DNA of 60,876 bases. Origin: Deltaproteobacteria bacterium (GTDB lineage: Bacteria; Myxococcota; JADLHZ01). The DNA lies in contig JADLHZ010000153.1 in the NCBI GenBank assembly GCA_020848545.1, positions 1-60,876 on the forward strand, written 5' to 3'. Of the stretch, positions 32,660-41,432 are shown in pieces; position 1 is the stretch's first letter; the number at the start of each line of letters is the position of its first letter. The position numbers and the translations under genes are program-made. Under the pieces are notes generated by a model. It saw only the letters and a program-made list of their open reading frames with translations, was not told the DNA's origin and did not search any database.

Positions 32660-34069
32660 ATGACGAATCCGGCACTCTCCATCCTGGTTGTCGACGACGA
32701 AGAGCTCCTCGCTAAATCTATCGTTCGCGATCTGGCGCTGCTCGGGTATCGCGCCGCGTTCGCCCCTACGGCCGACAGTGCGCTCGCGTTGCTCACGCAA
32801 CAGCGCTTCGACGTGCTGCTCACCGATATCTACATGCCGGGCGCGAATGGCCTCTCGCTGCTCGAGCAAGTGCAAAAGCAAAAGCTCGTGCGTGCCGCGT
32901 TCGTAATGAGCGGTAGCTTGAGCATCGAAACAGCCGTCACGGCGATGCGTCTCGGCGCGGTCAACGTATTCGAGAAGCCCTTTTCGGTCGAGAACTTCCA
33001 CCGTTCGGTGATCTCCCACTGGGAGCCGGGGGATAGCGCGCTCTCGTGCGAAGACGCCGGTGACTTGGGGCCGTGGCGCAAGAAGTTTGCGCCGAAGATC
33101 GTGGGCGAAGATCCGGCGCTCCTGCAGATGCTGCGCTCGATGATGCGCGTTTGCGACGTGGACAGCAACGTGCTCATCCTCGGCGAGAGCGGCACCGGAA
33201 AGGAGCTCGTCGCCCGCGCGCTACACGCAGCCGGCCGCCGCTCGAACGGGCCGTTCATTCCGCTCAACTGCGCCGCCATTCCGGAAACGCTGGTCGAGAG
33301 CGAGCTATTTGGCTACGCGAAGGGAGCGTTTACGGGCGCGGTGGCGGCACGACAAGGCCGCTTCGCCGCGGCCAACAAGGGCTCGATTTTCCTCGACGAG
33401 ATCGGCGAGATGGATCTGCTTACGCAAGCGAAGGTGCTGCGCGTGCTTCAGGATCGCGAGTTCACGCCCGTCGGGGACTCGACGCCGCAGACCTGCAACG
33501 TGCGCGTCATCGCCGCGACGAACCGCGCGCTACGACGGCGAGTGCAGGAGGGTGCGTTTCGCGAGGATCTTTTCTTTCGCCTCAGCGTCATAGTGCTGAA
33601 GCTACCGGCCCTGCGCGAGCGCAAGTCGGACTTACCCTTGCTCATCGAGAACGTGATCCGTCGCGTCAACGAGCAAAACGGGCGCCGAGTGACGGGCATA
33701 GAACCTGATGCCATGAAGTTACTGGAGGCCCACGCCTGGCCCGGCAACGTGCGCGAGCTCGAAAACACGATCGAGCGGCTCGTCGTGACGCGGGCGAGCG
33801 GGAACATCAACACCGCCGATTTGAACGATATCGAGTTTGGGCTGACGGAAACGAACGACACGTCGCCCCCGGAGCAGCCCACGGAAAACGACGCGCTTCC
33901 ACTCGAGGGTATCGACTTGAAGGCGGAGGTCGATCGCCACGAAGCGGCCATCATCAACCGCGCGCTGAAAACGACCGGCGGCAACCAAAAGAAGGCCGCG
34001 GAGCTGCTCCGCGTCAATCGCACCACGTTGATCGAAAAGCTGCGTCGCATGCACAGTCGAGCGGTTTGA
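32660..34069 (+). CDS. NtrC-family sigma-54 activator, probable flagellar master regulator (FlrC/FlgR type)
   Basis: 469 aa. The receiver (about 8-120) has phospho-site Asp in DVLLTDIYMPGANG and lysine in VFEKPF. The AAA+ domain has Walker A GESGTGKELVARALH, the sigma-54 contact loop YAKGAFTGAVAA and Walker B SIFLDEIGEMDL. The C-terminal Fis-type helix-turn-helix is NQKKAAELLRVNRTTLIEKL. All parts are intact. It sits exactly between two sigma-54 promoters, one for the fliL operon and one for the rod/hook operon, so it very probably activates both. The start is ATG 32660 with GAAGGGG upstream. Confidence 0.93.
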   Translation: MTNPALSILVVDDEELLAKSIVRDLALLGYRAAFAPTADSALALLTQQRFDVLLTDIYMPGANGLSLLEQVQKQKLVRAAFVMSGSLSIETAVTAMRLGAVNVFEKPFSVENFHRSVISHWEPGDSALSCEDAGDLGPWRKKFAPKIVGEDPALLQMLRSMMRVCDVDSNVLILGESGTGKELVARALHAAGRRSNGPFIPLNCAAIPETLVESELFGYAKGAFTGAVAARQGRFAAANKGSIFLDEIGEMDLLTQAKVLRVLQDREFTPVGDSTPQTCNVRVIAATNRALRRRVQEGAFREDLFFRLSVIVLKLPALRERKSDLPLLIENVIRRVNEQNGRRVTGIEPDAMKLLEAHAWPGNVRELENTIERLVVTRASGNINTADLNDIEFGLTETNDTSPPEQPTENDALPLEGIDLKAEVDRHEAAIINRALKTTGGNQKKAAELLRVNRTTLIEKLRRMHSRAV

Positions 34070-34215
34070 CTTCTCTGTCGATCGGCTGACACGCGGTTGC
34101 CCTTCCTGACAGGCTCAGATGTGCGATAGCCCGGAGCACACACTTCTCCGCTCGACGTGCGTCTCAAGACTGATAGCTGCCCTCATAGCTTTCCCTGGGG
34201 CGTGCGCCGCAGATC

Positions 34216-34231
34216 TGGCACGAGCCATGCT
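34216..34231 (+). promoter_or_regulatory. Sigma-54 (-24/-12) promoter of the rod/hook operon
   Basis: TGGCACG, AGCC, ATGCT matches TGGCACG-N4-TTGCW except for one T, with GG and GC at the exact 10-base gap. It lies 147 bases after the stop of the sigma-54 activator gene and just before the gene leading into flgB. The predicted transcript start is near 34242. Confidence 0.82.
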
Positions 34232-34243
34232 CTTTGGCAGTGC

Positions 34244-35350
34244 GTGCATCTCTTCCTATTCATCCTTTCTGCTTGCCCGCCTTCGATCGTGGTGCCGGAT
34301 CTGCTCGGCGCGGAGGCGTACGCTCGCGCCGACGGGCGCGGCATCTACGTGACCTTCGAGACCGCCGATCCAATCAACGCCGCGCGCGCGCTTCCTCTTG
34401 CGCGCATCGACGCGAGCGGCTTTGGCATGCTCCGCGTCGATGGCGACGCTGTCGCGCTCATCACGCAGCGGGGCCTCCTGACGTTCCGCTGCAGTAAGAC
34501 GTCTGTCGGCAGGGAGCTCGAGCCACTGCGGCTTGGGCTCGTCGAACCACCAGCGGGCATCGACGAGCCGTCTTGGCAGCGCGCGGAGCGCTTGTTTCAG
34601 CACTCCGATCCTCGCGCCAAGGACGCATACGACCACGTTTCGAAGCGAAAGCTGCGCCCGTATGCGGATCTGCGCCTCGCCGACCTGGCTCTACTCTCCG
34701 GCGCGGAGGATGCGGCGATGAAGCGGTATTCCGCATTGATAAAGGAGGGTCCGCGTGAGGTCTCGCTGCTCGCCCGCGCGACGAGCGACGAGATCGCGCT
34801 GTGGCGCGGAGAGCATCCGCGCCCAATCGAAACCTCAGACGAAGCGCTCTCGCAAGAAGCCGCATACCGTCTAGCGCGCGTGCGCTTGCTGCAAGGCGAC
34901 GATAGAGAGGCGGAGAGTCTCCTGCTCACGGCCGGCAGCGTCACCGTCATGGGGTTGCGCAATCTCGCTTTCGCCGAGCGTATTCGTGCCGATCGCATGC
35001 GCGAACGCTTTCTCGTCGGCGACGACGAGGCCGTGGTTCGCGCGCTGTCGGCCGACCCGCCACTCGCGCTGCGTCCGCTGCTCATGCATGCCTGGCTTGC
35101 GCTCGATGACGCCACGGAAGTTCTCGCGCGCATCGAGGAGTCCGATCGCGTCGCCGGGCCGCTCGGGCTTCTCGCTGTCGACGCTGAGATCGATCTGGGG
35201 CGTTGCAAGGAGGCGCACGCGCACCTCCTGACACAAGCCCGCGATCGGCGTGTGGCATTCCGCTTGAAACGACTAAACGCAATGCTGAATGAAATGCAGA
35301 CCGAAATGCCGAGCGATAGCGCAACTTCGTGCCGGAAGGAGACACCGTGA
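34244..35350 (+). CDS. Unknown helical repeat-like protein preceding flgB
   Basis: About 368 aa if GTG 34244 is used. I do not recognise the family. The N-terminus has a hydrophobic stretch ending in a cysteine (LFLFILSACPPS), like a lipoprotein signal but without a basic start. A small beta-rich part with GRGIYVTFETADPINAARAL follows, then ~250 residues of paired helices rich in Ala, Leu, Glu and Arg, resembling TPR/HEAT solenoids (AAYRLARVRLLQGDDREAES). It is the first gene after the sigma-54 site. The start is uncertain: GTG 34244 lies only about two bases past the predicted transcript start, and GTG 34289 or 34292 are alternatives. The stop overlaps the flgB start (GTGA). Confidence 0.7.
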   Translation: MHLFLFILSACPPSIVVPDLLGAEAYARADGRGIYVTFETADPINAARALPLARIDASGFGMLRVDGDAVALITQRGLLTFRCSKTSVGRELEPLRLGLVEPPAGIDEPSWQRAERLFQHSDPRAKDAYDHVSKRKLRPYADLRLADLALLSGAEDAAMKRYSALIKEGPREVSLLARATSDEIALWRGEHPRPIETSDEALSQEAAYRLARVRLLQGDDREAESLLLTAGSVTVMGLRNLAFAERIRADRMRERFLVGDDEAVVRALSADPPLALRPLLMHAWLALDDATEVLARIEESDRVAGPLGLLAVDAEIDLGRCKEAHAHLLTQARDRRVAFRLKRLNAMLNEMQTEMPSDSATSCRKETP

Positions 35351-35736
35351 TCCCACTTTTCGACTCCTTGGCACCGCTCGAGCGCACGCTCGACTACCAC
35401 GCCGAGCGTCAGGCGGTGCTCGGATCCAACGTGGCCAACCTGAACACGCCGGGCTTTGTGGCCAAGGATCTCGTCATGGACGAGACCACGAGCAACGGCA
35501 CACTCGCGCTTGCAGAAAGCGATAGCGCCCACTTGCAAGGCATCGAACGCGCAGCAGCAAGCGGGACGATGGTGAGTGACGAAAGCACGCCCGCGGGTCG
35601 CGACGGAAACAACGTCAGCCTTGAGCGCGAAATGGCGAAGATCATGGCGAGCTCGCTGCGTTACGACGCGGCGGCGGAGATCGTGTCGCGCCGGCTAGCG
35701 ATGATTCGCTACGCGGCCACGGACGGCCAAGGCTGA
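35347..35736 (+). CDS. flgB: Proximal rod protein FlgB
   Basis: 129 aa. The rod family motif is RQAVLGSNVANLNTPGFVAK near the start, and the C-terminal helix has NNVSLEREMAKIMASSLRYD. The start is GTG 35347, overlapping the upstream stop and preceded by the strong site GGAAGGAG. FlgB, FlgC and FliE follow in the usual order. Confidence 0.94.
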   Translation: MIPLFDSLAPLERTLDYHAERQAVLGSNVANLNTPGFVAKDLVMDETTSNGTLALAESDSAHLQGIERAAASGTMVSDESTPAGRDGNNVSLEREMAKIMASSLRYDAAAEIVSRRLAMIRYAATDGQG

Positions 35737-35749
35737 AAGGGAGTAAGAC

Positions 35750-36169
35750 ATGGACTTTTTCACTGCTGCAGACGTGCTCGCATCCGGCCTGACCGCCGAA
35801 CGCACGTTGATGAATACGACCTCCTCCAACTTGGCGAATGCCCAAACCACGCGCACCCAAGAGGGTGGTCCCTACAAGCGTCTCGATCCGGTGTTCGAGA
35901 CGAAGACCACGTTCAACGAGGAGCTAGACGCGCAGCTCGCGCCGGGGGTCAGCGTCTCGGAGATCAGGAGCGACGGATCGGCGCCGCGCATCGTGCACGA
36001 CCCGGGGCACCCGGACGCAGACAAGGACGGCAACGTCGCGCTGCCGAACGTCAACATGGTGGAAGAGATGGTCAACATGATTCAAGCGTCGCGCGCCTAC
36101 GAAGCGGGCGTGAAGGCGATGGGCACGCTGAGCGCGATGGCGGAGCGCGCGATCGGGATCGGGAAGTGA
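35750..36169 (+). CDS. flgC: Proximal rod protein FlgC
   Basis: 139 aa. It shows ASGLTAERTLMNTTSSNLAN at the N-terminus, the FlgC-type GGPYKRLDPVFETKTTF, the conserved DPGHPDADKDGNVALPNVNM, and a C-terminal helix ending EEMVNMIQASRAYEAGVKAM. The start has AAGGGAG upstream. The length is normal. Confidence 0.96.
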   Translation: MDFFTAADVLASGLTAERTLMNTTSSNLANAQTTRTQEGGPYKRLDPVFETKTTFNEELDAQLAPGVSVSEIRSDGSAPRIVHDPGHPDADKDGNVALPNVNMVEEMVNMIQASRAYEAGVKAMGTLSAMAERAIGIGK

Positions 36170-36171
36170 CC

Positions 36172-36474
36172 ATGACCACTCCGCTCACCCCCATAAACGC
36201 CCCGCGCCTCTCCGAGCAGGATCGGATCACGCTTTCTCCGCACGCCGCAGCGAACGCGCCGAGCTTCGAGCAGACGCTCGGCGCAGCCGTGGAGAAGGTC
36301 TCGAAGCTACACGCCGCCGCCGAGGTGCAAACGACGCAGTTTGCGTCGAGCACGAACGGGCAGCTCCACGAGAACATGATTGCGCTCGAGAAGGCCAACA
36401 TCGCGCTGCGGATGATGGTCAGTGTCCGCAACCGCGTTGTCGAAGCGTACCGCGACCTCATGCACATGAGCTGA
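36172..36474 (+). CDS. fliE: Hook-basal body protein FliE
   Basis: 100 aa. The conserved C-terminal half is QTTQFASSTNGQLHENMIAL followed by KANIALRMMVSVRNRVVEAY, and FEQTLGAAVEKVSKLHAAAE lies before it. FliE links the MS ring to the rod. I use ATG 36172 with GGGAAG upstream; a GTG two codons earlier, overlapping the flgC stop, is equally possible. Confidence 0.93.
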   Translation: MTTPLTPINAPRLSEQDRITLSPHAAANAPSFEQTLGAAVEKVSKLHAAAEVQTTQFASSTNGQLHENMIALEKANIALRMMVSVRNRVVEAYRDLMHMS

Positions 36475-36478
36475 AACC

Positions 36479-38053
36479 ATGGACATCGAAGCGCTCATCA
36501 AAGGGTTGAAGGATCGGGTCTTGGCGATGCCCGTCGCGAGCCGCTTTGCGATGCTCGCCGCGGTCGCAGCGCTCGGCATCGCCGGCGTCTTGGTCTCCGC
36601 GAACGACACCATTTCGGCCGACGCGTATCTCTTCACCGGGCTCGACGCGAGCGACGCTGGCGAGATCGTGTCGAAGCTGAAGGAGCAGCGCGTGCCGTTC
36701 ACGCTCGCCGCCGGCGGCGCCGCCATCATGGTGCCGGAAGCGAGGGTTCACGAGTTGCGCCTCGAGCTCGCACAGGCCGGTCTCCCGAAGGGCGGCGGCG
36801 TCGGTTTCGAGCTTTTCGATCGGCCGAGCTGGGGTCAAAGCGATTTCGTACAGCAAAAGAACTACGCGCGCGCGCTGCAGGGTGAGCTCGAGCGCACCAT
36901 CGGAGCGATGGCAAGCGTGATGAAGGCGCGTGTGCACCTAGTGCTCCCCGAGCGCCGGCTGTTCCGCGAACGTGACGAGCGTCCGAGCGCCTCAATCGTG
37001 CTACGCCTGCGGCCGGGGCGCGCGCTCGGCGAAGGACACGCGTCCGGCATCTTGCATCTCGTCGCGTCGAGCGTACCAGGGCTGAGCCCGGATCGCGTGA
37101 CCCTCGTCGATGACGCCGGCAACGTGCTGACGAGCCGCGGCGACGGCGTCTCTGGCGAAGGTCTCGATTTCCGCCGCACCCTCGAGCGTTCGCTCGAGCA
37201 GAAGGTGCAAGCCATGCTCGATCGGGCGCTCGGCGCAAACAAGAGCTCGGTAAAAGTGAGCGCGGACGTCGACTTCAGCCAGATCGAGCGCACGGAGGAG
37301 ACGTTCGACCCGGAACGCACAGCGCTACGCAGCGAGCAAGCGAACGAAGAGAAGCAAAACCGGGCCGCGCCGGCGGCAATGGGCGTGGCGGGTGCACGGG
37401 CGAATCTCGTCGCCACCAGTGGCGGCGTGCAAGCGCCGGAAGCCGCGAGCCAACCGGTGACGACGAACAGCCAGAAGACCACGACCACTCGCAACTTCGA
37501 GATCAACAAGGTGACGAGTCGCACGGTGCTCGCGCCCGCACGTGTCAGCCGTCTCGACGCCGCGGTGCTCGTGGACGGCGTCTACGGCGATAAAGGGAAG
37601 TTCTCGCCTCTGCCCAAGGAGGAGATGGAAGCGCTCGAGGCGGTGATCAAGCGCGCCATGGGTTACGACGAAAAGCGCGGTGACGAGCTCGCGCTGCGTT
37701 GCGTGCCGTTCTACAGCGCTCCGGAAACGCCGAGCGAGGCGCCGCCGATGCTCGAGAAGGTTTCAGAGCAAGCTCGGCGTTGGGCGCTCCCGGCCTCGGC
37801 CGTGCTCGTGGTATTGCTCGCGTTCGTGGCGATGCTCGCGGCCCTTCGCGGCCGGCGCGCGGCGGCGCATCTTCCGGCGCTGCTCCCGGCCGGACCGCGA
37901 CCGTTGCGCGAGATCGAAGCGCTCACCGCCGACAGGGTTGTAGACGGCACCGAGCAGCCGCTCGCGAGCGCGATCCTCGGTGACGGCAGCAGCGCGGCGA
38001 ACGTGGTGCGTGGCTGGCTGAGCGACGGCAAGCAGAAAGAAACGGGGCGCTGA
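36479..38053 (+). CDS. fliF: Flagellar MS-ring protein FliF
   Basis: 524 aa. A first transmembrane helix lies near 20-42 (RFAMLAAVAALGIAGVLVSA). The ring-building YscJ/FliF domain has LRLELAQAGLPKGGGVGFEL and DFVQQKNYARALQGELERTI. A second domain contains SSVPGLSPDRVTLVDDAGNV and the segment KVTSRTVLAPARVSRLDAAV. The second transmembrane helix is near 440-460, and the tail is short. The C-terminal FliG-binding tail is only about 60 residues. It lies 4 bases after fliE. Confidence 0.97.
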   Translation: MDIEALIKGLKDRVLAMPVASRFAMLAAVAALGIAGVLVSANDTISADAYLFTGLDASDAGEIVSKLKEQRVPFTLAAGGAAIMVPEARVHELRLELAQAGLPKGGGVGFELFDRPSWGQSDFVQQKNYARALQGELERTIGAMASVMKARVHLVLPERRLFRERDERPSASIVLRLRPGRALGEGHASGILHLVASSVPGLSPDRVTLVDDAGNVLTSRGDGVSGEGLDFRRTLERSLEQKVQAMLDRALGANKSSVKVSADVDFSQIERTEETFDPERTALRSEQANEEKQNRAAPAAMGVAGARANLVATSGGVQAPEAASQPVTTNSQKTTTTRNFEINKVTSRTVLAPARVSRLDAAVLVDGVYGDKGKFSPLPKEEMEALEAVIKRAMGYDEKRGDELALRCVPFYSAPETPSEAPPMLEKVSEQARRWALPASAVLVVLLAFVAMLAALRGRRAAAHLPALLPAGPRPLREIEALTADRVVDGTEQPLASAILGDGSSAANVVRGWLSDGKQKETGR

Positions 38054-38054
38054 C

Positions 38055-39029
38055 GTGGGCGCGCTCGCCGGAAAAGACAAAGCCGCCGTTTTCATCCTTG
38101 GTCTCGACAGGAATGTTGCCGCCGCGATCTTGAAGCAGCTCGACGACGACGAGATCGCCGAGCTGCGCGCTGCCTGCGAAGCGCTCGATCCGAAGGCAAT
38201 GAGCGCCTCGCGAGAGGTGTTCGATGAGTTCAAGTCCGCCGTGTCTGCACCGCAGCACAGCTCGCCGCGCTACGTGCGAGATCTGATCAATAGCGCCGTC
38301 GGCCCAGATCGCGCACGGCGCATCTTGTCCGGCGAAAAGCCGAATCGTCTCGCGATCGTCGAGCAACTCGACCCGCGCCTCGCCGCTGAGCTCCTCGAGC
38401 GTGAGCACCCGCAAGCGGTGGCAGCGCTGCTCTATCACTTGGATGACGCCGTCGCCGGCCGCATCTTGAAGAACCTCTCGAAAGACCGCGTCACCGACGT
38501 GGTTCGTCGTGTCGCCGCGCTGAGCAATGTCAGCGAAGAGGCGCTCGCACAGATCGAGCGTACGCTCGCTGCCACGCTCGGCGAACAGTCTCCCGAACAA
38601 GACAAGGTCAACGGGGTGTCAAAAGCCGCCACGCTGGTCAATTATCTCGACACCGAGCTCGCGACGAAAGTCATCGATGGCATCACGGAGACAGACAAAG
38701 ACCTCGGAAAGCGCGTGCGTGACGCGCGCTTCACCATCGAAGACGTAGCCAAGGCGGACGCGCGCGGTCTTCAGCTCGTGCTACGCGAGATCGAGAGCGA
38801 CAAGCTGTTGCTCGCCCTGAAGACCGCGTCAGACCTCGTGCGAGAAAAGCTCCTCTCATGCGTGTCGAGTCGTGTTGCCGATTCGTTGCGCGAGGAGCTC
38901 GCCGTGATGGGCCCGGTGCGCGTGAAGGACGTCGAAGACGCACAAAAGCGGATCGTCGAAGTGGCACTTCAGTTGCAGAAGGAAGGGAAGCTTCTCATCG
39001 CAGGGGCGCAGGGAGACGACTTCGTATGA
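38055..39029 (+). CDS. fliG: Flagellar motor switch protein FliG
   Basis: 324 aa. It has three FliG domains. The EHPQ motif of the middle domain is present in LLEREHPQAVAALLYHLDDA. The C-terminal torque domain has FTIEDVAKADARGLQLVLRE followed by a helix of charged residues (ESDKLLLALK). Start GTG 38055, one base after the fliF stop. The stop overlaps the fliH ATG. Confidence 0.97.
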   Translation: MGALAGKDKAAVFILGLDRNVAAAILKQLDDDEIAELRAACEALDPKAMSASREVFDEFKSAVSAPQHSSPRYVRDLINSAVGPDRARRILSGEKPNRLAIVEQLDPRLAAELLEREHPQAVAALLYHLDDAVAGRILKNLSKDRVTDVVRRVAALSNVSEEALAQIERTLAATLGEQSPEQDKVNGVSKAATLVNYLDTELATKVIDGITETDKDLGKRVRDARFTIEDVAKADARGLQLVLREIESDKLLLALKTASDLVREKLLSCVSSRVADSLREELAVMGPVRVKDVEDAQKRIVEVALQLQKEGKLLIAGAQGDDFV

Positions 39030-39691
39030 CCGCGCAGAATGTACAGGGCAGGGCAACGCGAGACGCGAGTTGGATGCGTGTGCTGCAAAAGCCAGAGGTC
39101 GGCGAACCCGGGTGGGTAAAACCTACCCGCGTAGCGGCCCCGAGCTTTCTTTCGCAGAAGGAGCCGACACCGCCCGATCCGCTTGCCTCCGAGCGGGCCG
39201 CGCTCGAGCAACAGAAACGCGAGCTCGAAGCGACCATCCGCCGGTATCAGCAAAGTATTGCGGCGATCGAAGACAGCAAGCAGGCGACTGACGCGCGCAC
39301 CATGAGCGATCTCACCGAGCTCGCCTTCAGTGTGGGGCGCGAGTTAGCGCTACGCGAGCTGCAGAACGACCCGACGCCGGTCGCCGAGTTGATCAAGAAG
39401 CTCGCTGCCGAGATGGCGACCGAAGCTCGTTTAGTCGTGCGTGTGTCTCCGCACGACTACTCGGCGCTCACCGCCGCAGACGCGTTGTCGACGCCGGAGA
39501 CCCGTCACCTCGAGATCATCGCCGATCCTGGGCTCGAGCCAGGCTCGTGCGAGCTCACCGGCCCGAAGACCAACGTCAGCTCGACGTTCAATCAACGCGA
39601 GCGCGCTGTCCGCCGCGAGCTTGCGCTGACAGACGAGCCGTACGCGCCGCAGCTGTTGAAAGCCGCCGAGCACGGGAGGGCGCTGCAGTGA
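39026..39691 (+). CDS. fliH: Flagellar export ATPase regulator FliH
   Basis: 221 aa. The N-terminal ~60 residues are Pro-rich and poorly conserved. A Glu/Gln/Arg coiled coil (ASERAALEQQKRELEATIRR) follows, then the C-terminal FliH/HrpE domain with LTELAFSVGRELALRELQND and a GS/GA-rich beta part ending in RRELALTDEPY. It binds and restrains FliI. A 9+9 imperfect inverted repeat at 39109-39129 lies in the coding sequence. Confidence 0.88.
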   Translation: MTAQNVQGRATRDASWMRVLQKPEVGEPGWVKPTRVAAPSFLSQKEPTPPDPLASERAALEQQKRELEATIRRYQQSIAAIEDSKQATDARTMSDLTELAFSVGRELALRELQNDPTPVAELIKKLAAEMATEARLVVRVSPHDYSALTAADALSTPETRHLEIIADPGLEPGSCELTGPKTNVSSTFNQRERAVRRELALTDEPYAPQLLKAAEHGRALQ

Positions 39692-40998
39692 ACGCTCCCT
39701 TCGCCGATCTCGCGGCACGCGTGCGCGGCGCCGCAACGCCACGCATTGAAGGACGCGTACAAAACGCCGCGGGTCTCCTGATCGAGGCCACCCTGCCCGC
39801 GGCGGCGATCGGCGAAGTGTGTGAGATTGGCGCGATCGGTAGCGGTCGTCTTGCGGAGGTCGTCGGTCTCAGGGACTCGACGGCGCTGCTCGTCCCCCTC
39901 GGCACGAGCACCGGTTTGCGATCGGGAGACATCGTGCGTCGGCTGTTCGAGCAGACCGTCGCTGCCGGAGACGGCTTGCTTGGCCGCGTGATCGACGCGC
40001 TCGGGGAACCGCTCGATGGAAAGCCGTCGCCGCGCTGCACTGCGACGATGCCACTCTACAGAGAGCCGCTCTCGCCGATGGCGCGCGGGTCGGTGAACAC
40101 CCCGTTCTCCCTCGGTTTGCGCGCGGTCGATGGCTTTCTCACCTTGGCGCGCGGCATGCGCATGGGCATTTTCGCTGCGGCAGGCGTCGGCAAGAGCACC
40201 TTCGTCGGCGCGGCGCTGCGCAACACGCGCGCGGCCGTCAACGTCGTGGCGCTCGTGGGTGAGCGCGGCCGCGAGGTCTCGGAGTTCGTGCAACACATCT
40301 TGGGCGAAGACGGCATGCGCCGGTCGGTGATCGTGGTCGCTACATCCGACCGATCGCCGCTCGAGCGCGTCCGCGCTGCGTTCTCCGCCACCGCGATCGC
40401 CGAGCATTTTCGCGATCGCGGAGAAGACGTGTTGCTCGTGCTCGACTCGCTCACCCGCTTCGGAATGGCGCAGCGAGAGATCGGCCTCGCAATCGGCGAG
40501 CCGTCTACGACGAAGGGGTACACGCCGAGCGTCTTCGCGCTGCTGCCGAAGCTCCTCGAGCGCGTTTGTCCGAGCCAACACGGCGGCAGCATCACCGGCA
40601 TCTACACCGTGCTCGTCGAAGGCGACGACATGAACGATCCACTCGCCGACGCTGCGCGCGGTTTGCTCGACGGACACATCGTGCTCAGCCGGCAGCTCGC
40701 AACCCGTGGACACTACCCCGCCATCGACGTGCTGCGGAGTATCTCGCGCGTGATGGACGCCACCGTGACGCGCGAGCATGCGCGCGCGGCGAACGATCTG
40801 CGCGAGGTGATGGCGAACGCTGCCGAAGCGCAAGAGCTGATGGACTTCGGCGCTTACACACCCGGCAAGAACGCACGCTTCGACAAGGCGCTCGAGCGGA
40901 TGCAAGGGATCAATGCGTTTCTCAGACAATCGCCCAAGGACGCCACCCCGATCCAGCAGACGATCGCGCAGCTCACGATGCTCGGAGCTCACTCATGA
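39688..40998 (+). CDS. fliI: Flagellum-specific ATPase FliI
   Basis: 436 aa. F1-type ATPase. Walker A is AAAGVGKSTF, with VVALVGERGREVSEFV, the Walker B strand VLLVLDSLTRFGMAQREIGL and the FliI-type loop EPSTTKGYTPSVFALLPKLL. It powers unfolding and release of export substrates. Start GTG 39688 overlaps the fliH stop (GTGA) with GGGAGGG upstream. The stop overlaps fliJ. Confidence 0.97.
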   Translation: MNAPFADLAARVRGAATPRIEGRVQNAAGLLIEATLPAAAIGEVCEIGAIGSGRLAEVVGLRDSTALLVPLGTSTGLRSGDIVRRLFEQTVAAGDGLLGRVIDALGEPLDGKPSPRCTATMPLYREPLSPMARGSVNTPFSLGLRAVDGFLTLARGMRMGIFAAAGVGKSTFVGAALRNTRAAVNVVALVGERGREVSEFVQHILGEDGMRRSVIVVATSDRSPLERVRAAFSATAIAEHFRDRGEDVLLVLDSLTRFGMAQREIGLAIGEPSTTKGYTPSVFALLPKLLERVCPSQHGGSITGIYTVLVEGDDMNDPLADAARGLLDGHIVLSRQLATRGHYPAIDVLRSISRVMDATVTREHARAANDLREVMANAAEAQELMDFGAYTPGKNARFDKALERMQGINAFLRQSPKDATPIQQTIAQLTMLGAHS

Positions 40999-41432
40999 AC
41001 CGACTGGTGAAGTCACGCCGCTTGGTAACCCTGCGCGCGCGTCAAGCGTTGCATGCGCGGGCTGCTGTTGCCGAAGCCGTCGCTGCGCTTGAAGCGGCGA
41101 ACGACGTCGTCACGGCGCGCCACGAGGGCCTCGCTCGCGCCGCCACGGCGATCGCGCCACAAGCGGGCGCCGTCATCAACGCTGCTAACCTCGCGCTCGG
41201 TTCGATCGTGCGAGAGCAAGCCGAGCTCAGCGTTCGCGAGGCTGTTCTTCAGCGCGGCGCGTGCGAAGTCGCGTCACGGCAGGCACGCGTAGCAGCAAGG
41301 GAAGCCGAAGGCGCGCTTCGCCGCGCCGAAGCGCGCCGAGACGGGATCGTCCAGGAGAAAGCGCGCGCGCTTGACAAATACCTCCAGGAGCTCGCCGACG
41401 GCGCCGCGCAGCGTAAACGGAGCCAGGCATGA
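40995..41432 (+). CDS. fliJ: Flagellar export protein FliJ
   Basis: 145 aa, an almost continuous coiled coil of Ala, Arg, Glu and Val with no motif beyond helical pattern, as is usual for FliJ. Size and place directly after fliI support the call. It is the central stalk of the FliI ring. It overlaps both neighbours by four bases. Confidence 0.85.
   Translation: MNRLVKSRRLVTLRARQALHARAAVAEAVAALEAANDVVTARHEGLARAATAIAPQAGAVINAANLALGSIVREQAELSVREAVLQRGACEVASRQARVAAREAEGALRRAEARRDGIVQEKARALDKYLQELADGAAQRKRSQA

Noticed and set aside
39109-39129. Inverted repeat CGGGTGGGT-AAA-ACCTACCCG inside fliH
   Set aside because: It lies in a conserved reading frame (GWVKPTRV), contains one wobble pair and has no terminator tail. 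It may form a hairpin but nothing ties it to regulation.
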